DNA of 5,056 nucleotides from JAHEIJ01 sp040235565 (lineage in GTDB: Bacteria > Pseudomonadota > Gammaproteobacteria > UBA6429 > Thiohalophilaceae), in the NCBI GenBank assembly GCA_040235565.1, contig JBECLA010000024.1:1-5056 (forward strand), in the 5' to 3' direction. The position numbers were made by a program, and so were the translations under genes. The notes beneath the pieces were generated by a model. The model made no database searches. It worked only from the letters and a program-made list of their open reading frames with translations, and had not been told where the DNA came from. Every line of letters begins with the position of its first letter. The stretch's first letter is position 1. Positions 1 through 5,056 of the stretch are shown here, one piece after another.

Positions 1-575
1 TTGCTTTTGCCCGCACCGGCAATGGCGAAATCAAGGGCTCGGCCCGTTCGGTTAAAGGTGTCCATATCCGGGATGTTTTCGATGCCGTGGCCGCCCGCCA
101 TCCGGAACTCATCAGCCGCTTTGGCGGACACGCCATGGCTGCGGGGCTGAGTTTGCGGCAGGAGAACTTCTCTGCCTTTGCCAGCGCCTTTGACGAGGAG
201 GTGCGTCAGCATCTGGATGAGGCTCAATTGCACGGCGTGCTCTTGAGCGACGGTTCCCTCACAGTGAACGAGATGGAACTGGAACTGGCGGAACTGATCC
301 GGGCCGGCGGCCCCTGGGGGCAGGGTTTCGAGGAGCCACTGTTTCATGGTGAATTCGTGATCCTGGAGCGGCGCATCGTGGCTGAGCATCACCTGAAACT
401 GAGTCTGCGGCCGCCGGATGCCAGCCGGGTCATGGATGCCATTGCCTTCAATACCACCGATGCCGACTGGCCGGTCGATGCCAGCCGGGTGGAAGCGGCC
501 TACCGGCTGGATGTGAATGAGTTTCGTGGCCTGCGCAGCGTGCAATTGATCCTGCAGCATGTGCGACCCCTGTAA
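1..575 (+). CDS. recJ: RecJ single-stranded-DNA-specific 5'-3' exonuclease, C-terminal part (5' end outside window)
   Basis: The frame is open from base 3 (bases 1-2 are the end of a split codon) to a TAA at 573-575, giving 190 residues of a protein that is usually near 570-580. The visible part starts inside the DHHA1 domain: the text GSARSVKGVHIRDVF is followed by RFGGHAMAAGLSL, whose GGHAMAAG (bases 123-146) is the signature DHHA1 motif of RecJ. After it comes the RecJ C-terminal OB-like domain, with the typical WGQGFEEPLF and IVAEHHLKLSLR segments. The catalytic DHH domain with its metal ligands lies upstream and is not seen. In the family, RecJ degrades single-stranded DNA 5' to 3' in recombinational and mismatch repair in the cytoplasm. 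The GTG at 87 is an internal codon and not a start, because similarity to RecJ continues upstream of it. prfB follows after 94 bases, as in E. coli. The identification is firm. Confidence 0.96.
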   Translation, partial: AFARTGNGEIKGSARSVKGVHIRDVFDAVAARHPELISRFGGHAMAAGLSLRQENFSAFASAFDEEVRQHLDEAQLHGVLLSDGSLTVNEMELELAELIRAGGPWGQGFEEPLFHGEFVILERRIVAEHHLKLSLRPPDASRVMDAIAFNTTDADWPVDASRVEAAYRLDVNEFRGLRSVQLILQHVRPL

Positions 576-593
576 GCAACCGGTTCAGGGTCG
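564..593 (+). other. Imperfect inverted repeat spanning the recJ stop codon
   Basis: The bases CGACCCCTG (564-572) can pair with CAGGGTCG (586-593) with one bulged C and a 13-base loop that contains the TAA and the small palindrome AACCGGTT (578-585). No run of T follows, so it does not look like an intrinsic terminator. It might be a weak RNA structure at the end of the recJ message, or chance. Confidence 0.3.
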
Positions 594-607
594 GTCACGA
601 CAAGAGT

Positions 608-638
608 TTCACACACCGCCGACGCTCTGGTGTATCAT
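608..638 (+). promoter_or_regulatory. Candidate sigma70-type promoter for prfB
   Basis: In the recJ-prfB gap, TTCACA (608-613) matches the -35 consensus TTGACA at 5 of 6 positions and TATCAT (633-638) matches the -10 consensus TATAAT at 5 of 6. The spacer is 19 bases, longer than the optimum of 17. Transcription would begin near 645, leaving a leader of about 25 bases before the prfB ATG at 670. This is a motif match only; read-through from recJ is equally possible. Confidence 0.33.
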
Positions 639-669
639 ACGCCGTTTTGTATTTGAGTGAATTTTCAAG

Positions 670-1768
670 ATGTTAGAAGTCAATACCGTGCGAGCGCAAA
701 TCAAGGACATGCAAGGGCGCCTCACTGCCCTGAGGGGGTACCTTTGACTACGACGTCAAGCGGGAACGCCTTGATGAAGTGGAACGTGAGCTTGAGGACC
801 CGAATATCTGGAACAAACCCGAGTATGCCCAGGAACTGGGTCGGGAACGCGCCCGCCTGGAACAAGTAGTCGATCTATTAGGTGGTCTCGATCAGCAACT
901 CGACGATGCCGGTGAACTGCTGGATCTTGCCGCTGAAGAAGATGATGCGGACACCCTGGCCGAAGTCGAGGCCGACCTCGAACTGTTTGAAAAAGATCTC
1001 GCCCAGCTTGAATTCCAGCGTATGTTTTCCGGTGAGATGGACGCCAACAATGCCTTTCTCGATATTCAGGCCGGCTCCGGCGGAACCGAAGCGCAGGACT
1101 GGGCCAACATGTTGTTACGCATGTATTTGCGCTGGGGTGAACAGAACGGCTTTGACACCGAATTGATCGAAGTCTCCGCCGGGGAAGTCGCCGGCATCAA
1201 GAGCGCCACCATCAAGTTCACCGGTGACTACGCGTTTGGCTGGCTCCGCACCGAAACCGGGGTGCATCGGCTGGTACGCAAATCCCCGTTCGATTCCGGT
1301 AATCGTCGGCATACTTCGTTTGCTTCGGTGTTTGTATATCCGGAAGTGGATGAGTCAATTGAGATTGATATCAATCCGGCGGACCTGCGGGTCGATACCT
1401 ATCGGGCCAGTGGCGCGGGTGGCCAGCACGTCAACAAAACCGATTCGGCGGTGCGTCTGACGCATGAGCCGTCGGGGATCGTGGTGCAGTGTCAGACTGA
1501 ACGCTCGCAGCACCAGAACAAAGACAATGCGATGAAATTGTTGAAGGCCAAGTTGTATGAAATGGAACTGCAGCAACGCAATGCGGAAAAGCAGGCGATG
1601 GAAGATTCCAAGTCCGACATCGGCTGGGGCAGTCAGATCCGTTCCTATGTACTGGACCAGTCGCGTATCAAGGATCTACGCACCCATGTGGAAAGCAGTA
1701 ATACCCAGGCCGTGCTGGATGGCGATCTTAACCAGTTTATTGAAGCCAGTCTGAAGAGCGGCTTGTAA
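670..1768 (+). CDS. prfB: Peptide chain release factor 2 (RF2), expressed through a +1 programmed frameshift
   Basis: RF2 recognises UGA and UAA stop codons in the ribosomal A site and triggers hydrolysis of peptidyl-tRNA. The gene is in two frames: 670-744 encodes 25 residues (MLEVNTVRAQIKDM... ending LRGYL) and is closed by TGA at 745-747; shifting +1 and reading on from GAC at 746 gives 340 more residues to TAA at 1766-1768. The joined product is 365 residues, the same length as E. coli RF2. The stop-codon-reading motif SPF is at residues 205-207 (bases 1283-1291) and the catalytic GGQ at 250-252 (bases 1418-1426), both at the E. coli positions. Residue 246 is Ala. The N-terminal part is helical and acidic, as expected for domain 1. 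The ATG at 670 has only a weak GAG (655-657) upstream, 12 bases away; it is chosen because it begins the standard RF2 N-terminus. The ATG-like start at 779 in the main frame would lose 36 conserved residues and is not the real start. lysS follows after 80 bases. Confidence 0.97.
733..748 (+). promoter_or_regulatory. RF2 programmed +1 frameshift site (autoregulatory recoding signal)
   Basis: The signal has all the parts known from E. coli prfB: an internal Shine-Dalgarno-like AGGGGG (733-738), a 3-base spacer TAC (739-741), the slippery codon CTT (742-744), then the in-frame stop TGA (745-747) followed by C, a poor termination context. When RF2 is scarce, the ribosome pauses at UGA, peptidyl-tRNA-Leu slips from CUU to UUU and translation continues at GAC (746-748), making full RF2. 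When RF2 is plentiful, termination yields a 25-residue peptide. The element is therefore a negative feedback sensor of RF2 level. The mechanism is established for E. coli; here it is inferred from near-identical sequence and from the need to join the two frames. Confidence 0.96.
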
Positions 1769-1803
1769 GCAGCCTGCAGGATCAAGATCCCGGGTAAAAA
1801 TAT

Positions 1804-1812
1804 TGAGATAAT
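1804..1812 (+). promoter_or_regulatory. Candidate extended -10 promoter for lysS
   Basis: The prfB-lysS gap turns AT-rich after 1795. TGAGATAAT (1804-1812) fits an extended -10 element: TGn followed by GATAAT, which matches TATAAT at 5 of 6 positions. No good -35 hexamer lies 15-19 bases upstream, which an extended -10 promoter can tolerate. A start near 1819 would leave about 30 bases of leader. In E. coli prfB and lysS are cotranscribed, so this would be at most a secondary promoter. It is a motif match only. Confidence 0.3.
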
Positions 1813-1848
1813 AAATAGAAATTTAAAGATAGCATTGAGTAAAACCTG

Positions 1849-3369
1849 ATGGCAGATAACAACAAGCAGAACAATTCCACCCAGGCGGAAGTCGACGAGC
1901 ATGCCCTGATTGCCCAGCGTCGTGCCAAGCTGGCGGAGTTGCGTGAACAGGGCATTGCTTTCCCCAATGACTTTCGTCGCAACGTCACCCTGGGTGAATT
2001 GCACGCGGAATATGGCGACAAGGACAATGAGGCCCTGCAGGCTAACCCGGTCCGGGTGAGTGTTGCCGGTCGCATGATGCTCAAGCGGGTGATGGGCAAG
2101 CTGAGCTTTGCCCACATCCAGGACATGTCCGGCAAGATCCAGTTGTGGGTCGAGCGCGACGCCTTGCCGGAAGGCGAGTATCAAAAATTCAAAGGCTGGG
2201 ATATCGGTGACATCGTTGGTGCCGAAGGGGTAATGATCAAGACCAAGAAAGGCGAGCTGTCCGTCAGGGTGGATACCCTGAAGTTGTTGACCAAGTCGTT
2301 ACGGCCGTTGCCGGAAAAATTCCGGGGTCTGACCGATCAGGAAACCCGTTACCGCCAGCGCTATCTCGATTTGATCATGAATGATGTGGCGCGGGATACC
2401 TTCCGCACCCGGACGCGTATTATCAATCACATTCGCCAATTCCTGACCGAGCGGGATTTTCTCGAAGTGGAAACACCCATGATGCAGGCGATTCCCGGTG
2501 GGGCCACCGCCCGCCCGTTTTCCACCTATCACAATGCGCTGGACATGGACCTGTATCTCCGCATCGCACCGGAGTTATATCTCAAGCGCCTGGTGGTAGG
2601 CGGGTTTGAGCGGGTGTTTGAGATCAACCGCAATTTCCGCAACGAAGGACTGTCCACGCGGCACAACCCGGAATTCACCATGCTGGAATTCTATGAAGCC
2701 TATGCCGATTACCGTGACCTGATGGATCTAACCGAAGAAATGTTGCGTGATACGGCCAAGACGGTCCTGGGCACGACCATGATCACCTACCAGGGTGAGC
2801 AATATGATTTTGCCAAACCTTTTACACGCATGACGGTGAAAGAAGCCATTTTGCATTTCAATGAGGACATCAGTGCCACGGATCTTGAGAGCCTCGACAC
2901 AGCACGGGTGATTGCCGAACGGCTGGCGATTCCACTGAAGGACAGTTACGGTCTGGGCAAGGTACAGATCGAAATCTTTGAGAAGACCGTGGAGCATCGA
3001 CTCAAAGATCCGACGTTTATCACGGCCTATCCCACGGAAGTTTCCCCCCTGGCACGACGCAATGATATTGATCCCTTTGTGACGGATCGGTTCGAGTTCT
3101 TTGTGGGCGGCCGCGAGATTGCCAATGGCTTCTCCGAATTGAATGATGCGGAAGATCAGGCCGAACGTTTCCGGCAACAGGTGGAAGAAAAGGCCGCTGG
3201 TGACGAAGAAGCCATGTTCTATGACGAGGATTATGTCACTGCCCTGGAACACGGCATGCCGCCGACGGCGGGAGAGGGGATCGGCATTGATCGACTGGTG
3301 ATGTTGTTTACGGATTCGCCCTCGATTCGCGATGTGCTGTTATTCCCCCATATGCGCCCCGAGGGTTGA
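1849..3369 (+). CDS. lysS: Lysyl-tRNA synthetase, class II
   Basis: The enzyme attaches lysine to tRNA-Lys using ATP, in the cytoplasm as a homodimer. The product is 506 residues (E. coli LysS is 505). An N-terminal anticodon-binding OB fold lies at about residues 66-150 (VSVAGRMMLKRVMGKLSFAHI). The class II catalytic core follows: motif 1 around 196-213 with its invariant Pro210 (FLEVETPMM); motif 2 around 255-281 (FEINRNFRNEG, then RHNPEFTMLE), including the ATP-contacting FR pair at 263-264; and motif 3 at about 475-497 (GEGIGIDRLVMLF) with Arg482. GGATARPF (217-224) is also typical of LysRS. The length and motif set argue for a full-length synthetase and not a PoxA/EpmA paralogue, which lacks the OB domain. 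The start ATG has GAG (1837-1839) 9 bases upstream, and no better start is available. It follows prfB by 80 bases on the same strand, the order found in E. coli. The stop TGA (3367-3369) lies inside a perfect hairpin. Confidence 0.98.
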   Translation: MADNNKQNNSTQAEVDEHALIAQRRAKLAELREQGIAFPNDFRRNVTLGELHAEYGDKDNEALQANPVRVSVAGRMMLKRVMGKLSFAHIQDMSGKIQLWVERDALPEGEYQKFKGWDIGDIVGAEGVMIKTKKGELSVRVDTLKLLTKSLRPLPEKFRGLTDQETRYRQRYLDLIMNDVARDTFRTRTRIINHIRQFLTERDFLEVETPMMQAIPGGATARPFSTYHNALDMDLYLRIAPELYLKRLVVGGFERVFEINRNFRNEGLSTRHNPEFTMLEFYEAYADYRDLMDLTEEMLRDTAKTVLGTTMITYQGEQYDFAKPFTRMTVKEAILHFNEDISATDLESLDTARVIAERLAIPLKDSYGLGKVQIEIFEKTVEHRLKDPTFITAYPTEVSPLARRNDIDPFVTDRFEFFVGGREIANGFSELNDAEDQAERFRQQVEEKAAGDEEAMFYDEDYVTALEHGMPPTAGEGIGIDRLVMLFTDSPSIRDVLLFPHMRPEG

Positions 3370-3382
3370 CATTAGTCAACCC
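3363..3382 (+). other. Perfect hairpin overlapping the lysS stop codon
   Basis: GGGTTGAC (3363-3370) and GTCAACCC (3375-3382) are exact inverted repeats of 8 bases around a 4-base loop ATTA; the lysS stop TGA (3367-3369) is in the left arm. No T run follows (next bases GAGGAAGTG), so it is not a standard intrinsic terminator. An overlapping alternative pairs CCCCGAGGG (3357-3365) with CCCTTGGGG (3392-3400), 9 pairs including one G-U, which would leave only the inner TTGAC/GTCAA stem. It may protect the lysS mRNA 3' end or weaken read-through; the role is inferred. Confidence 0.55.
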
Positions 3383-3418
3383 GAGGAAGTGCCCTTGGGG
3401 TGCGACCCGAGGCATAAC

Positions 3419-3446
3419 ATAGCTATCTCCTGGAGCGGTGTCACCG
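3419..3446. repeat. Three abutting short palindromes upstream of the cpYpsA-family gene
   Basis: ATAGCTAT (3419-3426), CTCC-T-GGAG (3427-3435) and CGGTG-T-CACCG (3436-3446) are each perfect dyads and follow one another without a gap. They fill the space ending 19 bases before the ATG at 3466. They may be operator-like sites, leader RNA structure or coincidence; dyads this short are common by chance individually. No promoter could be placed with confidence in this gap. Confidence 0.4.
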
Positions 3447-3465
3447 GGGATTTCCACTCAGAAAG

Positions 3466-3924
3466 ATGAAAATCATCTCAGGCGGCCAGACCGGGGTGGA
3501 TCGCGGCGCACTGGACGCGGCCCTCGAAGCCGGGATCGACTGCGGCGGCACCTGTCCGGCCGGGCGTAAAGCCGAGGACGGTGTGATTCCTGTGGTCTAT
3601 CCCCTGACCGAACTCGATTCACAGATCTATTCCGAACGGACCCGCCAGAATGTCATTGATGGCGATGCGACTCTCATTGTGCATTTCGGGAGGCTCGAAG
3701 GCGGGACCGACTTTACCCGGCAATGTTGTGTTACTGAGGATAAGCCATATCTGGTTATCGATGCCTCACATGATGGAAAAGCAGAGGTGGCGCAAAAGAT
3801 CCTGGAGTTTATCTGGCAACATGAGGTGCAGGTGCTCAATGTCGCCGGCCCGCGCGCCAGCAAGATTCCCGCCGCACAGGAAACCACCAAACAGGTACTT
3901 ACGCTGGTGCTTGCACAACTTTGA
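3466..3924 (+). CDS. SLOG-superfamily protein, circularly permuted YpsA family ('putative molybdenum carrier')
   Basis: This is a 152-residue soluble protein with no signal peptide or membrane segment. It begins directly with the first Rossmann strand and loop, MKIISGGQTGVDRGALDAAL, with the nucleotide-binding-type motif GGQTGVDR at residues 6-13. CGGTCPAGRKAEDG follows (26-39), then SERTRQNVIDGDATLIV (56-72), GGTDFT (79-84) and a C-terminal LNVAGPRASK (124-133). This motif order is what I know from the family once labelled 'putative molybdenum carrier' and later placed among SLOG proteins as circularly permuted YpsA. The family name rested on resemblance to the algal molybdenum cofactor carrier; no reaction is proved. 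SLOG relatives (LOG, DprA, TIR-associated SLOG) bind nucleotides or nucleotide-derived ligands, so ligand binding is a reasonable inference only. The ATG at 3466 lacks a strong Shine-Dalgarno sequence but places the family motif at the usual N-terminus. It lies 96 bases after lysS; no molybdenum-cofactor gene is nearby. Length is normal and the gene looks intact. Confidence 0.85.
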   Translation: MKIISGGQTGVDRGALDAALEAGIDCGGTCPAGRKAEDGVIPVVYPLTELDSQIYSERTRQNVIDGDATLIVHFGRLEGGTDFTRQCCVTEDKPYLVIDASHDGKAEVAQKILEFIWQHEVQVLNVAGPRASKIPAAQETTKQVLTLVLAQL

Positions 3925-3974
3925 TGGTTTGCAACGCTAATTCCCTGTTTGCGAAAAGAAAATAAAAATCCCCC

Positions 3975-4000
3975 ACAGACTCAATATTTTTCAGGTCTGT
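3975..4000. other. Imperfect stem-loop in the cpYpsA-GGDEF gap
   Basis: ACAGAC (3975-3980) pairs with GTCTGT (3995-4000) across a 14-base loop that contains ATATTTTT. On the + strand no T run follows, so it does not terminate the upstream gene in the standard way. Read on the - strand the stem is followed by GGGGGATTTTTATTTT, slightly more terminator-like, but there is no - strand gene for it to serve. An A-rich tract (3956-3968) precedes it. Confidence 0.25.
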
Positions 4001-4008
4001 CCGATACT

Positions 4009-4030
4009 AATGATGCATGATGACATCATT
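4009..4030. repeat. Overlapping dyads upstream of the GGDEF gene
   Basis: AATGATG (4009-4015) and CATCATT (4024-4030) are exact inverted repeats 8 bases apart. A second ATGATG copy (4017-4022) also forms a dyad with CATCAT (4024-4029) around a single A, so the two left arms compete for one right arm. The site sits 50-70 bases before the candidate ATG at 4081, where an operator could lie, but no promoter with good -35 and -10 hexamers is visible in the gap, so the role is a guess. Confidence 0.35.
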
Positions 4031-4080
4031 GAAATTCCGGACTCCCCGAGGCCCTCAACCCCGATTTAGATTGCCTGAAT

Positions 4081-5055
4081 ATGCAGCATGTGAAACGGAC
4101 AACTGAAGAGATTGTTATGCTCACATTGAGTGCCGCCGGGGCACTCGGTGTCGTTCCGTTTGCCATTATCCGCTTTAGCGGCGGCGAATTACTGGTTGGT
4201 GCCGTCGATCTCATTCTCATCCTGGGCGTCAGTCTGATCGGAATTTACGGCTGGTGGTCACGGCAGGTCCGCTTTGCCAGCATGATGATGACCTTGTTCT
4301 TCATGACCGGCCTGGTCGTTATCATCAATCTTCTGGGTGCCTCGCTTATCTACTGGGCCTATCCCACCATGGTGGCGGCCTTTTTTCTGGTGAAACCCCG
4401 GGAAGCCGTCGCAATTAATCTGCTGGTGATGGTCCTGGTCGTACCGGTTCTGGTGCCGGAATTACCAACCATGCAATTCATTATTGTTCTGGTCACTCTG
4501 CTGTTGAACAATATTTTTGCCTATGTATTTGCAACACGAATGAATGAACATCGCGAACATCTTTCCTATCTGGCGGAACGGGATCCCCTTACCGGGATTG
4601 GTAACCGGCGGGCATTGAATGCCAGACTGGATGATGTCATGACCCGTCAACACACCAAAGTGGTGACGGCCTCCCTGGTTGTGCTAGACATGGATCATTT
4701 CAAGGATGTGAATGATAATTACGGGCACACCGTTGGTGACAAGATCCTGGTGCGGCTAACCGAGTTGGTGAATTCACAAATCCGTGTGACTGATGATCTG
4801 TATCGTTACGGGGGTGAAGAATTTGTCGTGGTGGCAATGGGTGCACCGCGAGAAGCAGCGCAAAAACTGGCCGAACAACTCCGCCTTACCGTGGAGGCAA
4901 GTGATTTACTGCCCGAACGTCCTGTGACGATATCTCTCGGTGTAGCCGAACTCAAGCAAGAGGAAAGCTATGAAGACTGGTTACAACGCGCTGATGCTGC
5001 AATGTATGAGGCCAAACGCGCCGGACGTAACCGGGTTTGTCTCGCTAACGGATAG
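4081..5055 (+). CDS. Membrane-anchored GGDEF protein, probable diguanylate cyclase
   Basis: The 324-residue product has an N-terminal membrane part with about six hydrophobic helices (residues roughly 11-31, 38-59, 66-85, 88-104, 109-126, 131-151), a short linker, and a GGDEF domain from about 160 to the end. In the inner membrane the GGDEF domain would face the cytoplasm and condense two GTP into cyclic di-GMP. Active-site features are intact: DPLTGIGNRR (168-177), the metal-binding LDMDHFKDVND (202-212) with Asp203, and GGEEF (244-248, bases 4810-4824). RVTD (235-238) lies five residues before GGEEF, the expected place of the RxxD inhibitory site for product feedback. No EAL or PAS domain is present. 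The helices resemble the small multi-helix sensors common in such proteins; the signal is unknown. The ATG at 4081 has no clear ribosome site; the in-frame ATG at 4117 has GAAGAG six bases upstream. I keep 4081 because it supplies the basic residues before helix 1. Same strand as the upstream gene but 156 bases away, so probably its own transcript. Confidence 0.92.
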   Translation: MQHVKRTTEEIVMLTLSAAGALGVVPFAIIRFSGGELLVGAVDLILILGVSLIGIYGWWSRQVRFASMMMTLFFMTGLVVIINLLGASLIYWAYPTMVAAFFLVKPREAVAINLLVMVLVVPVLVPELPTMQFIIVLVTLLLNNIFAYVFATRMNEHREHLSYLAERDPLTGIGNRRALNARLDDVMTRQHTKVVTASLVVLDMDHFKDVNDNYGHTVGDKILVRLTELVNSQIRVTDDLYRYGGEEFVVVAMGAPREAAQKLAEQLRLTVEASDLLPERPVTISLGVAELKQEESYEDWLQRADAAMYEAKRAGRNRVCLANG

Positions 5056-5056
5056 C

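Noticed and set aside
779..1768. RF2 as a simple gene beginning at 779
   Set aside because: It would lack 36 N-terminal residues that are present upstream in the two-frame arrangement and match RF2; the frameshift explains the gene fully.
1645..2184. Long - strand open frame (179 codons) across the prfB end and lysS start
   Set aside because: It runs antisense to two certain genes and through their AT-rich gap, and its product resembles no family I know; it is a shadow of the coding strand.
2728..3252. Long - strand open frame (174 codons) inside lysS
   Set aside because: It is fully antisense to the conserved catalytic region of LysRS, with no recognisable protein motif.
3366..3371. Perfect -35 hexamer TTGACA at the lysS stop codon
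   Set aside because: No -10-like hexamer lies 15-19 bases downstream (the region is GTGCCC and similar); the hexamer is part of the hairpin arm.
3650..3940. Overlapping + strand frame of 96 codons inside the cpYpsA-family gene
   Set aside because: The frame at 3466-3924 carries all the family motifs; this one has none and overlaps it almost entirely.
3956..4000. Intrinsic terminator after the cpYpsA-family gene
   Set aside because: The only stem (3975-3980 with 3995-4000) is short, its T run lies inside the loop and none follows it on the + strand.

Overview
The window reads as a housekeeping stretch of a gammaproteobacterial chromosome. The gene order recJ (3' end) - prfB - lysS, all on the + strand, is the order known from E. 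coli and many other Gammaproteobacteria, and the RF2 and LysRS proteins match the E. coli proteins closely in length (365 and 506 residues) and motif placement. Base composition is moderate, with somewhat more G+C than A+T. I cannot name the genus from sequence alone.

Layout: bases 1-575 hold the C-terminal 190 residues of the single-strand DNA exonuclease RecJ, cut by the window edge. Bases 670-1768 hold prfB (peptide chain release factor 2). It is not one open frame: a 25-codon upstream frame ends in an in-frame TGA at 745-747, and a +1 programmed frameshift at CTT-TGA-C joins it to the main frame, giving 365 residues. Bases 1849-3369 hold lysS (class II lysyl-tRNA synthetase). A perfect hairpin covers the lysS stop codon, and three abutting short palindromes lie between it and the next gene. 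Bases 3466-3924 hold a 152-residue SLOG/Rossmann protein of the circularly permuted YpsA family (older name 'putative molybdenum carrier'), function unknown. After a 156-base, partly AT-rich gap with overlapping dyads, bases 4081-5055 hold a six-helix membrane protein with a C-terminal GGDEF domain, a probable diguanylate cyclase with intact active-site and inhibitory-site motifs.

How the genes work together: prfB and lysS both serve translation (UGA/UAA termination and tRNA-Lys charging), and recJ serves DNA repair. Their adjacency is a conserved arrangement and not one pathway. The cpYpsA-like and GGDEF genes look like lineage-specific additions downstream of that block; nothing in the sequence ties them functionally to it or to each other. 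No mobile element, CRISPR array, tRNA or rRNA gene is visible. No gene-free stretch exceeds 300 bases. I found no convincing new multi-gene system; the strongest special feature is the RF2 recoding site, which is well known in other bacteria.
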